DNA of 47,644 nucleotides from Chara braunii (Eukaryota > Streptophyta > Charophyceae > Charales > Characeae): contig BFEA01000025.1 in the NCBI GenBank assembly GCA_003427395.1, positions 4,459,268-4,506,911 on the forward strand. The letters are read 5' to 3'. Below are positions 32,440 through 43,043 of the stretch, piece by piece (within the stretch, counting starts at the first letter, position 1; each line of letters opens with the position of its first letter). A program made the position numbers and the translations under genes. The notes beneath the pieces are model-generated. The model saw only the letters and a list, made by a program, of their open reading frames with translations, made no database searches and had not been told where the DNA came from.

Positions 32440-33102
32440 TCATTCATCCTCACTAGGCATTTCTTCTTCGTACACCTGTTCCCCGACTCCGCTACTAATG
32501 TCCGAGGAAGAAGGTTCCTCAGGATCGAGGCCTTGAATCATCCCTACTTGGGCACAGTGAGGAGTTCGTTTTACCGTCTGGGTGGAAATCCGCAAAGGAA
32601 CAGTCTGAGGCTTTCCCCCAGTTTGCGTGAGTACCAGCTGTTTGGAGTCGAAATGCAGACGAGCACCTACCGCCATCGCCCAAGGTAATCCTAACAACAC
32701 AGAATAGGAGCGCACATTTATTACTAGTGCATTAACAAGGATATGTACTCGTCCGACCTTCACAACCACATTCTCAAGAATACCTACGATGTTCATTGCT
32801 TCCTCGTCGGCAGAGACATAATTGTCTTTGCCAGATTGAGGGAGAATGGATCCGAGTCGTCCTGTCTTTCTTACTGTGTCTAAGGATCTGGCCACTGCAG
32901 AAGACCCAGTATCGATAAGGGCATTAAACGGTTTGCCCCAAATTTCACAATCACACTCAGCGCTTTTCCACAACACCGGTCGAGCTCGCACGAAGTGATC
33001 CCTCTCTACCAACGAAATCGCAGCTACTCGTGCTGCTTCGGGTTCACCCGTTTCAGGTTCAGGTGGTGTAACCTCCTCGCCTCCTTCCTTCTTCTTCAAC
33101 AT
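32440..33102 (-). pseudogene. Retropepsin-like protease of gypsy element 3
   Basis: 220 codons. After an acidic start, residues 50-75 read EIWGKPFNALIDTGSSAVA with an intact D-T-G-S active site. Residues 125-150 have INVRSYSVLLGLPWAM, the second conserved block. A C-terminal Glu/Ser-rich tail ends at a stop. Active-site residues are normal, so this protease could be functional in itself. The gag fragment upstream lies 10 bp away in another frame. Confidence 0.85.
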
Positions 33103-33111
33103 TCATTGTAC

Positions 33112-33591
33112 TCACTGGTACGTGAAGCATTTTTTATTTTTCTGGCAATGTTGCAGGAGCTTATCGTTTGCAGCTTCGGAGATGGTGAGCAAATGCCCTA
33201 CCGAGATCGGAACACGGATATCCAGCTGCTTAAGCGTTCGTAATACATCAATTTCTCCCGTCTGAAACTGCAGACCGGGATTGGATTTGCGATCGACCCA
33301 TTCAAAATCATCATGGGCCAATCGGATCGCTCCGACCATGCCGGCGAGATGAAGATACTCGAGTGGATCGACCACGTCGGCAACGTCAGAGGAGGAAGAA
33401 GCTCCCGAGGTGGAAGAGGCTGCTGTTGAGGGGGAGGGTTGCTCATATGCAACAAGTTCCCCACCTTGGGCCGTGTCCATCAGTGCGGCCACTCGTCCTT
33501 GGTTCAGAGCTACTGCATTCTTTTGCTTTGTCTTATTATGTCCTGAATAGAAAGCAAGCTTTATAGGGATAGGCAGACATACATCAATCAA
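33112..33591 (-). pseudogene. gag: Gag C-terminal fragment of gypsy element 3 (tentative)
   Basis: 159 codons directly upstream of PR with a Ser/Ala-rich linker and an amphipathic region. No zinc knuckle is visible. Its place in front of PR suggests the end of gag. The rest of gag would lie above 33600, where only CAG-rich sequence is seen, so gag is truncated or rearranged. Confidence 0.5.
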
Positions 33592-33719
33592 CTATAGGGG
33601 GATATGCAAACATGGGTGTAGTGGGAGTATATAGACAGAAAGAAGTTACCTGATGGTTCCCTGCCTCCAGATACTCGCCTAGGTTCCGGCAGAGCTCCCG
33701 CAATCGGTGGGAGGACTCC

Positions 33720-33800
33720 CCACAGAGTCTTGTTGCGGTCCTACGGGTTGCAATCCCGCCTGCCGCCTTCCCCTCGTAACCAATTGACTAGACTTGGAGT
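33720..33800 (-). tRNA. Weak tRNA-like remnant
   Basis: The minus strand has a box-A-like TAGTCAATTGGTTACGAGG and a T-arm-like GCGGGATTGCAACCCG about 20 bp later. The anticodon arm is too short, so it is at best a degraded tRNA-derived piece. Confidence 0.3.
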
Positions 33801-33959
33801 AAGAAAGGCAGATAGAGAAGGTTTAGAGACTCTTAGAGGGGTGCACTCAGACTCGCGTGAACCCAACCCCCTGACGATCCCCTAATTCGCAGCACTAGGC
33901 CCCTATTTGTCCGGTCCGATCACCTCTCCAAGTCTTGATACCTCCCCTCAGTCCAATCG

Positions 33960-36120
33960 CGGCCGCCTAGCAGCCTCTAACAGACCATGATAGCCAGCGG
34001 CAGTGTGCAGCAGCATACAGCGGTCAATGGCAAACAGCAGCAGCTAACCGCAACAGCAGATTGTACACAGCCCCTAGATGCAGCAGCTTGCAGCGGCGGC
34101 TAGCAGCGGCTCGCCCATAGTCAACAGTTAGCAGCAATCTGCAGCCACATGCCGTAACTAGCCACCGCAGCCCGCACGCAGCAGCAGTACCCCGTCACGA
34201 GGGAGAACAGTAGCGGTGCACAGCAGTAGTGCACAGCGAGGGACTGCGCCCTGCCACACGGGGTGTACAACAGTTCGGTATCGCAGACGTTCACCAGGGA
34301 CACGGCAACGTACAGCAGCAAGGCATGGCAAGGCGCTCAATAAGGTACATCACAGGTGGCGACCCCCTTCCAAGAGCCAACTTCGTCGGTCACAGCATCT
34401 GACCACCGGTGGTCAAGGGGGACCTGACAACCNCTCCCCAAATCGTAGCAACANCNGTCTGTGCCCGCCAGCATATGCCCTTAGCGCTGAGGACTGGCNT
34501 CCGTGTCGTAGAACAGCCCGAATCACTGTAACAGGCTGCTTCTCATCTCAGTCGTACTAGCAACTCCCAGTCCCTCACTCCAATACCAGGCNACTACCAT
34601 GCTGCAGCCCAGCAACAACAACTCACAGATTTGTAGCAGCAGCGNTAGCCAGCAGCCTCCCTTGCAGCCTGGTCACTTTCCTNATACTACACCTTCGCTG
34701 CCCAATATGAGGCTGCAGCCCTGCCGTCCAAACAGTCATCGTACTCAGAACAGNGCAGCGGCCTGCTCNAGCCCANCGTCCGCTGCTACAGAGAATACAG
34801 TCACAACGAGTAGCCTGGCACGCAATAGAGCTGCAAAAAGGCGTCACCNCANCCAGGGTGTACAGTGAACCGCCGCAGTGGCCCAGGCTCAGTGAGACAG
34901 TGCAACAGCTCTCGAGGGAAAACAGCATCCGGATGCCTGGGAGACACAGTTTCTTCACGGGCCCATAGCGAAAATACTGTAGTGACTGTGCTCAGTCATT
35001 AACCGCTGTACACAACGAGGTCCAGCCACACCTGCCAATGGTGAAACCCATCCAGGGCTGTACAGACCCACTACAGTATACCAGCAACCGACTCCCTCAC
35101 GCCGCTGTCAATGGCCAGACACGTACTACAACCGTTTAAACTAGGGGCTTACACAATCTACAGGTAAGCTGTCTGAATACCTTTTTCTACCACCTCTATT
35201 GACCCGCAGTATTAGTTGTAGGACAAGCCCAATAGCAAACAAAAAGTGTTTCAACAGCAAGCAGTAAGTGCAACAGCGACCGGATTATATACATATATTA
35301 GCTGTGTAGACTCCGATTAAGCTCCCTACCGAATCTGTAGGCTACATCAGATTCGCCTCACGGGTACGGCCAGGTGCACTCTCCTGGAACCCACAATTTT
35401 AAGATCAGGCTGAGGACGGCCAGCACCAGACTCCTGACCTCCCAAAGTAACCGCTCAACTACCGCAGGGTGTTGGCTCAGTGGTAGCAATACAACTCGGG
35501 TCCGGACCCGCAGTCCCCAGCACCAGCCTGTCGGCAAGAACAACCCCTCCTAGTGGTCTCCTGGCCAACAGAAGGCGCAACAGCAACTGAAAATATAGTA
35601 GCAATGCAGCAGCGCACGGGAGTGGCCTTGAAATACAGGGTGACACCAGCCCTCCCTTACCACAGCAACAGCAACCTGCCGGTCACCACCGTCTGAGAAC
35701 TCAGCAACAGCACCCAAGCTACATCAGTGCCATACCCCAAACCACCGGCACTAGCTCCTTTATTGTAAAAACTAGCAACGAACACTTTCCAGGCACAACA
35801 GCCAAAGAAGTTGTTCCAACTCCCACACCCGNTCACCAATCCCAGTAGCTTAAGCCCATAGCAACTGCCTGGCGTAGTAGCCTATAGTAACGGCAGCGCC
35901 AGACCGAGAGTGCACTGCAGTAAGTGCAGCAAACAGCGATCGCTGTCCAACAGCCAGCAGTGTGGGATGGAAATAGCCAATCGTCGTTGGAACTGTGGGC
36001 TCAACGATGTGCACAGTGACCTACAACGGGATTCGTCAACCACTCGTGTACAGCAAACATGTATGGCAACCACAGCCACGCCCCGTGCTCAGCAAAGTGT
36101 ACCAGAAGCGCAATAAGGCT
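33960..36120. repeat. CAG/ACAGC-rich low-complexity block
   Basis: About 2.1 kb dominated by CAGCAG, ACAGCA and GCAGC words in changing spacing, with scattered Ns at 34433-34854. No frame or unit length holds. It replaces the place where the gag and 5' LTR of gypsy element 3 would be expected. Confidence 0.6.
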
Positions 36121-36703
36121 GACACCTTGATTTAGCAGCAAAAACACAGTAGATGCTGCCTGTGGCTTGCTGTCTTGTCCGTTTCCTATTCATGTACCTT
36201 GTAGTAGCCCGCAGTCACCTGAATGCACCTGGCCATCAACCTAGCCAGGTTCAGCCGGAATCAGTGAAGACGACCACCCTGATGGAGCAGAGCACCCCTA
36301 CGTCGAACAGCCATTGATTATAGGCAGCGCGGGGGCTATTCACGACGTCCTCCCGCTACAACACCTTGATAGCCAGCCGACCATAGCCATGATGGCGAAG
36401 GCTGTGACGACTTTATCAATAAGCATGATGCCAATGTTGGTGAGGGAGACCAGTGGCCACCTCTGCAGCGGTGACCCACACAGCGACAACGATGCCAGTA
36501 CTTGCTACAACAGTCAGGGCCATAAGCCGTTGGAAAAACGAGTATGAATCTCCCGCTAGAATGCGAAAAGGTACACACTCCTCATATCTTATTTTCTCCC
36601 ACGCAGCCCTCCATCATCGTGACGCCCCATCTGTTACTCACGGCCCCGAACGGACGTCGCCATCACACCCGCAAAGCCCCAAAACCCCTGTTTAGAATCC
36701 TCC

Positions 36704-37085
36704 CTCGCTCGATTTCGTCAAGGAACGAGCGAGATATGTACTTTTCCATTCCCCTTCTTCTTCACCTCTTCCACCTCCGCGCAGCTACTTTCCCTCCTAC
36801 CTCCCCACACAGCACTCTATCGCACAAACTAACTGCACAATCTGACTCGCCCTACCAAAAAAGCCTCAATCTAGTACTTGACTTCGCTCGGTTCCGGTAA
36901 GAGTTGAGTGAGATCTCTAATTTTTCACTCCTCCCTTAGCCCGTTCTCCATACCTCCTCGCACGTCTTTTCCTTCGTATCTTCTATCCCCTCACTTCTTC
37001 CTCCCTTCTGACTTCACCGCTGAGTTCGCCCGGGCCAAGACGTAGGAAATGAGCCTTCATTTGCTCATTTCCATCAAGGAACGAC
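36704..37085. repeat. Hairpins in CT-rich DNA sharing a TCAAGGAACGA motif
   Basis: CTCGCTCG/CGAGCGAG at 36704-36711 and 36726-36733 has loop ATTTCGTCAAGGAA. A related wobble version lies near 36880-36912. GGAAATGAGC/GCTCATTTCC lies at 37045-37054 and 37063-37072, followed by ATCAAGGAACGA. Flanks are C/T-rich up to about 37640 with no gene. Confidence 0.6.
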
Positions 37086-37687
37086 GATTCACAACCATAC
37101 TCATCCTCTTCCCGTCGCTGCTTCCACCATCNCCCGCCCTGAACGCATGGAGACGCTGAAANGGACCGGATTCATTTCTCTTCTTTCCTTTCTTACTAAC
37201 CTCCTTATTTCTGTTCCCCGCCTACCTCATCTTGTTCTTAGCTACTAACCCCTTTCCATGCCCCTTCTTTCACTCGTCTTGCTCGTGCTCCCTTCGTCAT
37301 TGCCTGCGTCGAATGTCTCCTCTCTCTCCGAACGCACCTGGNGGGGNTTCACGTCCAGGTTCGGTCGGTTGTCGCTGGCCTCTAATACTCTGCCGCTGCG
37401 CCCAGTCTCCAGCCTGCTTCTCCCTTATAGTGCATGCACCCGGTACAACTCCGGGTCCGGATTCATAATCACCTCCATATCGCCCTGCTATTCTGCCTCG
37501 CTTCTCTCTCCTTCCCGCAACTAGGCACAGCGCCTCGTAGCCATAGCCCGATCGTGCCTAGTGCAGTTCAACAATCAGGCTCATCCTCTCCCCTTCTCTC
37601 CCCAACAGCGCAGGGCCCGATGGTCTGCCCGGTCGGGAGAGGTGCGTAGCGATCGGCAGCTCACCGTGCCGCACCAAGCCCGGGTGT

Positions 37688-37780
37688 TGGCTTACTCCCC
37701 GACTTTATACGTGTTATCCTAGCACAGGGGCCATGCTAAACTTCTCTGTATCGTCCCAATGTTACCGGATGTCCCGACTG
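37688..37780 (-). pseudogene. U6 snRNA pseudogene, near full length
   Basis: The minus strand matches U6 across GGGACATCCGG, ACGATACAGAGAAG, TTAGCATGGCCCCTG and AGGATAACACG. The invariant ACAGAGA box is intact. Substitutions elsewhere, no upstream TATA or USE signal and loss of the terminal T-run mark it as a pseudogene. U6 is the catalytic core RNA of the spliceosome. Confidence 0.85.
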
Positions 37781-37855
37781 GTGCAGTGTCTGTATTCCCT
37801 CAGTTCAGTGGTGTATCCACTAAATGAGGCTGTTGGCCCTCACGGCCGGCCCCAT

Positions 37856-37950
37856 ACGAAAAAAAAACGAAAGAGTAATAATAATAATTAAATAACAAAG
37901 AAAAAAATAAAAATAGGAACCTAAAAAAATCAAAAACAAAAAAACGGTTG
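37856..37950. repeat. A-rich low-complexity tract
   Basis: A-runs with AATAAT and AAATAA words directly right of the U6 pseudogene block. No gene is seen from here to 38600. Confidence 0.7.
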
Positions 37951-38621
37951 AGGGGGAGGAGGACTGCTCTCACTTGGCACTTGGTCCCCGGTCCTGCCTA
38001 CCGGGCCCACTGTCGAACTCCCCAACAAAACTGAGGGGGATAGTCCTGCAGGACCCTCAACCCCTCAGCTCTTCAACACTCCAATGCTCCTGCATTGCCG
38101 CCCATTGGCCTCGATCCCCGTATTTTCGTTGTAACAGTCCAACATTGTAACCTACAGGGCTAAGCCCAAGCCTAGTATTGGTAAGCGCGTTACTCCATAT
38201 GAACAGGTGCGGCGCAGCCCCCAGGCCTCATTCCTGCCTTCCATTAGGCACGCTACCGCTAGGCTCCTACGCCGGCTTGCCCCCCTTGCGCCGTGGCCGC
38301 CCCGCACCCTACTTCGCACGTTAGACTACCAACGGTCTACCAAGGGCACCTCTTATTCCTAGTAGCCAGAGTCAGGCCGACCAACTATGCCGGTTGCATA
38401 ATCCAAAGTAGAAAAATCACACGCGCGCCTTAATCCCGCGCGCCCACACCAGCTCCACTCTAACCAAGCAACTTACCCATGTTACCAAACAGACGGAGCC
38501 GCGTCTCGCACGGTACACTTTAGACCTCTACCCGTACTTCCGGTCACTTGCAAAGGCAAGGGCGGATACCCTTGTCAGGGTATTCGCGCCGACACCGAAG
38601 CTAGCCCGAAAAAGACAGAGG

Positions 38622-39158
38622 ATGACCGATCTGGCTCACGGTAGGCAGGTCCGTAGCTATGAGGCTCGAAATGGAAATGATGGGCCCCAACATCAATATA
38701 AATTAGGGGACCTAGTGCAGCCACGTGGCCACATCTCGGAAATTCGGCAAGTTCGTCATCCACGGCTTAGTACGGATCTTCGGCGTCTGGCGCAGTTCTT
38801 CTGCGACGTGGGTGTGTGTGCAGCTGCCGCGTTTCGATTCGAAGGGAGTCGGCAGGCAGTAGTATTGGCGAAGGTGGTAGCGGTTCATCGGCGAGCGGTT
38901 CCCGGAACGAGCCACGTCACCACGATCGCGACTTTCAGCGGCGACATTAGTACGATCAGCCCACTGTGGCATACCGCGATCTTGACCTCGCTGCGAGCGT
39001 GGACGGAGCAGGTGTCCAACGTATGGCAGCACGGTCTTGCCCGACCAAGGCACAATCTCATCCCGACCTTTGCACCTGATCTTGACGGGGTCCGTCTCTC
39101 TCCGCGCGAGCCAGCGGTCGCGATCCCCACCCCCGTTGCTTTCCCACGCCCCCGATGA
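38622..39158 (+). CDS. Unknown ORF A of a three-ORF chain
   Basis: 178 codons, basic, without recognisable domain. The middle part has LRRLAQFFCDVGVCAAAAFRF and HVTTIATFSGDIST. The stop TGA overlaps the ATG of the next ORF as ATGA at 39155-39158. The chain lies at the 3' end of the 21.7-kb unit, where some large retrotransposons carry additional ORFs. It could equally be a shadow frame in GC-rich DNA. Codon statistics and homologues are needed to decide. Confidence 0.35.
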   Translation: MTDLAHGRQVRSYEARNGNDGPQHQYKLGDLVQPRGHISEIRQVRHPRLSTDLRRLAQFFCDVGVCAAAAFRFEGSRQAVVLAKVVAVHRRAVPGTSHVTTIATFSGDISTISPLWHTAILTSLRAWTEQVSNVWQHGLARPRHNLIPTFAPDLDGVRLSPREPAVAIPTPVAFPRPR

Positions 39159-40141
39159 ACCCCGCCGCCCTCCTCGCCCCTCTCTCCATCTTCGGCCTAC
39201 CCTCTCTTTTCCCTACCTTCTGGCAGTCCGATCTTCATCCTCATCTCTCCCTCTCGATTGAACCCCTTTCCGACCCGCTTCTTAATCCCGGGCATTGGCG
39301 ACTCTGGCGTGAGACCTTTGTTGAGTTGTCCATGTGCTTGGCTCAAGTACGGGTGACGTGGACGCAGACCAGCGAGCATCCGGCGTGGCTCGAAAATCTG
39401 GAACTGCTGATCATACAAGCTTGGAGGACTAACGTGGAGGGTGATCTCCTCGGCTTTCTCTTCGGATCGGTGCGGTCGGGACATCGTCAACTAATTGCTC
39501 AAGAACTCATCGTGCCGATCGTGCAACTGGCGGACGATCTCTCTCCTCACATCGTTTCGCAAAGCGACGACAGCCCCGCTCCGCACATACTCACGCGAAC
39601 GTTGGATCCGTATCTTCAGTGGAGTGCATGCTTGGAAGAGCCTGGGGACGAAGCCTCTCTACCATCGCGGCAGGAGTATCTGAAGCCATACGGCATTATC
39701 AATCACGCTTTCTATCCGAAGGCGGAGGAGGTAGTGATAGAAGAAGAGGGAAGTGACAACGACGGGGAAACATCGGAAGAGGGAAGCTATAGCGAGTATA
39801 GCGAGGGCGAGCAGAGCGAAGAAGAAGAAGAAGAAGAGGAAGAGGAAACAGGGTCTGAGTGGGAAGCCTTGCCGGAGGAAGCGACGCGTACTGGCACGGA
39901 GGCAGAAGATCCTGAGGCAGCACGCAAGCGAGAAGAAATTGCCACCGGGAAACGCCAGCTAGAGTTCGCCAGCGGAGCACGCCTGCACATCGGTGACGAT
40001 CCGACCAGGGATCCGGAGCCGCCGAAGCCCGAAGATGGCGACCCAGCAGCCACCACCCCAAGCACCTCACGGCGGAGATGGAGCCGATCCTCCTCCCCCT
40101 CCGGCCCCACCAGTTCGTCCACGTACCGATGCGGGGGATAG
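39155..40141 (+). CDS. Unknown ORF B, acidic-tract protein
   Basis: 328 codons, the longest open frame in the window not assigned to a known element. Residues 1-190 look globular (FGLPSLFPTFWQSDL, GHWRLWRETFVELSM, LLIIQAWRTNVEGDLLGFL). Residues 195-240 form a Glu/Ser-rich tract with ten or more Glu in a row, coded by a GAA repeat. The rest is Pro/Ser/Thr-rich and basic at the end. No catalytic motif, signal peptide or clear membrane helix is seen. It starts at the ATGA overlap with ORF A and ends inside ORF C. I infer an element-encoded accessory protein, but there is no named family I can support. Confidence 0.5.
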   Translation: MNPAALLAPLSIFGLPSLFPTFWQSDLHPHLSLSIEPLSDPLLNPGHWRLWRETFVELSMCLAQVRVTWTQTSEHPAWLENLELLIIQAWRTNVEGDLLGFLFGSVRSGHRQLIAQELIVPIVQLADDLSPHIVSQSDDSPAPHILTRTLDPYLQWSACLEEPGDEASLPSRQEYLKPYGIINHAFYPKAEEVVIEEEGSDNDGETSEEGSYSEYSEGEQSEEEEEEEEEETGSEWEALPEEATRTGTEAEDPEAARKREEIATGKRQLEFASGARLHIGDDPTRDPEPPKPEDGDPAATTPSTSRRRWSRSSSPSGPTSSSTYRCGG

Positions 40142-40656
40142 GCCTTCGTCCCCGGACATTATCCCGCCGCCCCCTTGATTACCTCACCCTCGAGCAGATC
40201 CACACCCCCGTCACCTTCCCCCGCCACCCCTTCCATCCCCATCTCTTCCGTGATCTCTACTCTACGCGCCTAATCGCTACCGTATACCCTCACCGCTCCC
40301 TTCAGCCCGCTGCCCCCACGTTCTGTCTACACATCCTGTTGTTCAGCGCTGCGTGGGAGCAGTGCAATGTAGTAGAAGTCTACTGTGTGGCCACGGGAAC
40401 GATCCCCGTTTGTCGCCACTACGATTTCTTTCACGCCTAGCTCTTTCGCACCCTCTCCTCCCTCTACCGCGACTACCTCGCCTCTCTCCCTCATAGCAGC
40501 GATCGCTTCGCTCGTTTTCACCGGATCATTCGCTATGGGGAACTTCCAGTGACAGTAGAAGAATTGAATCGCTACCTACCTCCACTTCCTCCCCGACGTC
40601 CCTGTGGATTTCCCTCCATGTACCGTCTCTACTGGCCCATTCCAATAAGGCGGTAA
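40078..40656 (+). CDS. Unknown ORF C with one in-frame TAG
   Basis: The frame overlaps the end of ORF B by 64 bp, reads 120 codons to a TAG at 40438-40440, and stays open for another 71 codons to TAA at 40654-40656. Both sides have protein-like composition: YSTRLIATVYPHRSL, FCLHILLFSAAWEQCNVVEVY, then after the stop LSSLYRDYLASLPHS and VTVEELNRYLPPLPPRRP. The single stop therefore looks like a recent mutation or readthrough site. Frames of A, B and C all differ. Function unknown. Confidence 0.4.
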
Positions 40657-41062
40657 AACCCAATCGCATGACTATTCCCTCCTCCCCCCCCACCCCCCCT
40701 CTCTTCCTCCCTTCTCCCAATTAACAAGGGAAAAACGGCACGAATCAGCAAGCTTCGCGAAGATCACGCCATCGACGATGACGTCAACCTACGCTCTGAT
40801 TCGACGGACTGCGACGAGCCGGGGTGCAGAGCACACGGAGAACCAGCGGACGATGATGGCGTCACCTGGACGACCTCCGACGATTCCAACTGNACGAGCC
40901 AGTAGACTCACGAAGAGATTGCAATTGAAGTTGGCGTCAACATGAACTCTGGCTCGATTATCTGCTGATACACTTGGTTCCTCATGCATCACTCTTCCCC
41001 CCCTCCTCCTTCCTTCTCCGCCGTGACATACAATCAGGAGAACGCATAATTTTGGAACCCCC

Positions 41063-41082
41063 TGCGCGTCACATATGTGACG
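41063..41082. repeat. Palindromic junction at left edge of right 2.75-kb repeat
   Basis: TGCGCGTCACA at 41063-41073 recurs at 43816-43826 at the other end of the right repeat. With the repeat start it forms the perfect 16-bp palindrome CGTCACATATGTGACG (41067-41082). Confidence 0.85.
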
Positions 41083-41999
41083 AACTACTTCCCGAACCTG
41101 TGCTATCTTTCGTACCCCTTTGATTTGAATTTCTTTTGTATCATACCGACCTTGCAAGCACCCTGTTTTGTTTTCCTGATTTCGAATGCCGCGTTTTTGG
41201 GCCCCCATCTTCCGGAAGCTTGTGTGATTCTTCGGTTCTGCTTTTTCTTTTTGCAATTCGGGAAATGCATAGGAATTTACGCGCGCCTTAGCGAGCGCAT
41301 TGGGAATTGGGCCCGGCAGTTGGAAATTCCAGGATAAGCGGAACTTCGACGTGTCCTTTTTGTGTGTGAATGTTCCCGGTTGCGTTGGGGAAAACTCTCG
41401 GAATTTTGTGAGAATACGAATAGGCGTAGGACTTTCTTTTCCCACATCGTCCCTTTCGCGCGCGGATATGGTGATTTCAATTTTGAATTTAGGACATAGG
41501 CAAGCTGTAACTGTTTCGGTGCCTTTTTCTTTTTCTTTTTGTTGACGGCGCCACGCATACGAAGCTTTCTTCTCCCCCCCCCCCCNCCCTGTTTCCCGCA
41601 TCGTTCTCTCCCGCGCCCTTTTCCCCTTTTCATCCTCCCTTCTCGCAACTGTTTTCTCTCTCTCTCTCTCCCGCTCTGATCGGTTGCGCGCCCATTTCCC
41701 TTTCTTGATCATCTGAATCTTGGACCCGTCTTGCGCTACTTCTCGCGCCCTTTTTCCTTTCGCCTTCCGAACGTGAATCGGAAGCCCNGTCGATCCTTCG
41801 ATCACTCTCGCCCACCAATCAGACGAGTGGTACGATAGGATCTGCCTATTGCGTGACGAATCTGATTGGCGAAGCTCAGAGTCCCGAAGAATCAACATGG
41901 CTTCCGTAGCGCGCTCCTCGCCAACTCTTCTCCTCTTGCTTTTTTTCTTACACCTCGATTTTCCCCCTGCCTTCTCTCTCCCTTGTCCCCCTTCTCGCC

Positions 42000-42010
42000 A
42001 CTATAAATTT
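42000..42010 (+). promoter_or_regulatory. TATA box in right 2.75-kb repeat
   Basis: ACTATAAATTTCGC, with one base different from the left copy (T for C after AATT). Same position within the repeat. Confidence 0.5.
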
Positions 42011-43043
42011 CGCAAACGCGCCCGCAAATCTCTCTTACGTTCTCGACTNCCAAGCCAGCTTNCGGGAAGCAGTGGCCAGGNANAGTGTTTTGTGCGAGTC
42101 GGANAGTCCTGTCGGGCTGACGATAGGCTNNCCGGTTGCGCGCTTGATCACCACGANGGACTGTGGGATCCGGGCGAACCGCGTCGAGTTTACGTCGGCG
42201 GGGTGACGATCGCAGTGGTGGGAGTTNNNACGCGNCGGCANGGATNGTNGGTGCGGGTATGAGGATCGATGATTGGAGTTGAGTGGGTGATTGGNCCGGG
42301 GCCATATTGGAATTCACGGCGAATGCGCCTTTGTTGATTGNGGATCTTTATCTCTGGCGTGAGTGTACGGNGGCAANGCCGAACTTCCTCTTCTCGGATC
42401 TTGTCATCTCCTATCTCTACTGCCCTCCCTCGTCTCTCTCTCTCTTCTATCTTTGAATGACGGTGTGTCTTGAAGCTTGTCCCTCTCATGAATGGGGGTG
42501 AAATTGTGTGCTCTCCCGTGTGAAGGAACTTCTTCCGGAACTCTTCCATTAGTTTCCTGGGTAATCCCCAGATGTCGAGGAGTTGGTCCTCTTGTCTTGT
42601 GAACGGTGGATGTGAGTGTACAACTCCCTCGGTTGATTTCTGGCCTGTGCACCCCTGCCATTTTCGCACCTTCCACAATGAATGCATGTGTGGAGATGCT
42701 TGCCTTTTTGGTGTTGATTAGACGCAACACTCGGCGGGATTTGTTCGAGAATGCAAGAGTGTTTAGATCTGTAGTTCTGAATGTACTGCGCATGCCATCT
42801 GCCTTATGCTGCAACACATCTGCCTTATGCTGCAAGACATCTGCCACCGATCCACGGGGCAACCCCGAGGAACAGGGCGCCTGGGATCAATGTCGTGGTA
42901 GCTTACTAAACCTGAGTCATGGGTCGGTCCCTCAGTTACATGCATGATCAGCTGATGAGTGCTTTCTCTCTCTCTCGTGTCGGAAAAAATTGATTGGTGG
43001 TTGTGCGAGTGTTTTTTTTTATGACGTCTCGGGATTTTTGTAA

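Larger units (their letters stand above)
28151..33591 (-). mobile_element. Ty3/gypsy LTR retrotransposon 3, pol region
   Basis: Reading leftward on the minus strand: gag end, PR, RT with intact YMDD, RNase H, IN with DDE residues, and a G10 polypurine-like tract (C10 at 28151-28160 on the plus strand). It is the best preserved of the three gypsy elements. It lies inside the 21.7-kb unit in the opposite orientation, so it probably inserted later. Its LTRs could not be delimited by eye; the 3' LTR would lie left of 28151. Confidence 0.88.

Noticed and set aside
40789-41898. 369-codon open frame on the minus strand
   Set aside because: It crosses the boundary of the right 2.75-kb repeat and C/T microsatellites and contains Ns. 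The equivalent in the left copy is not conserved outside the repeat.
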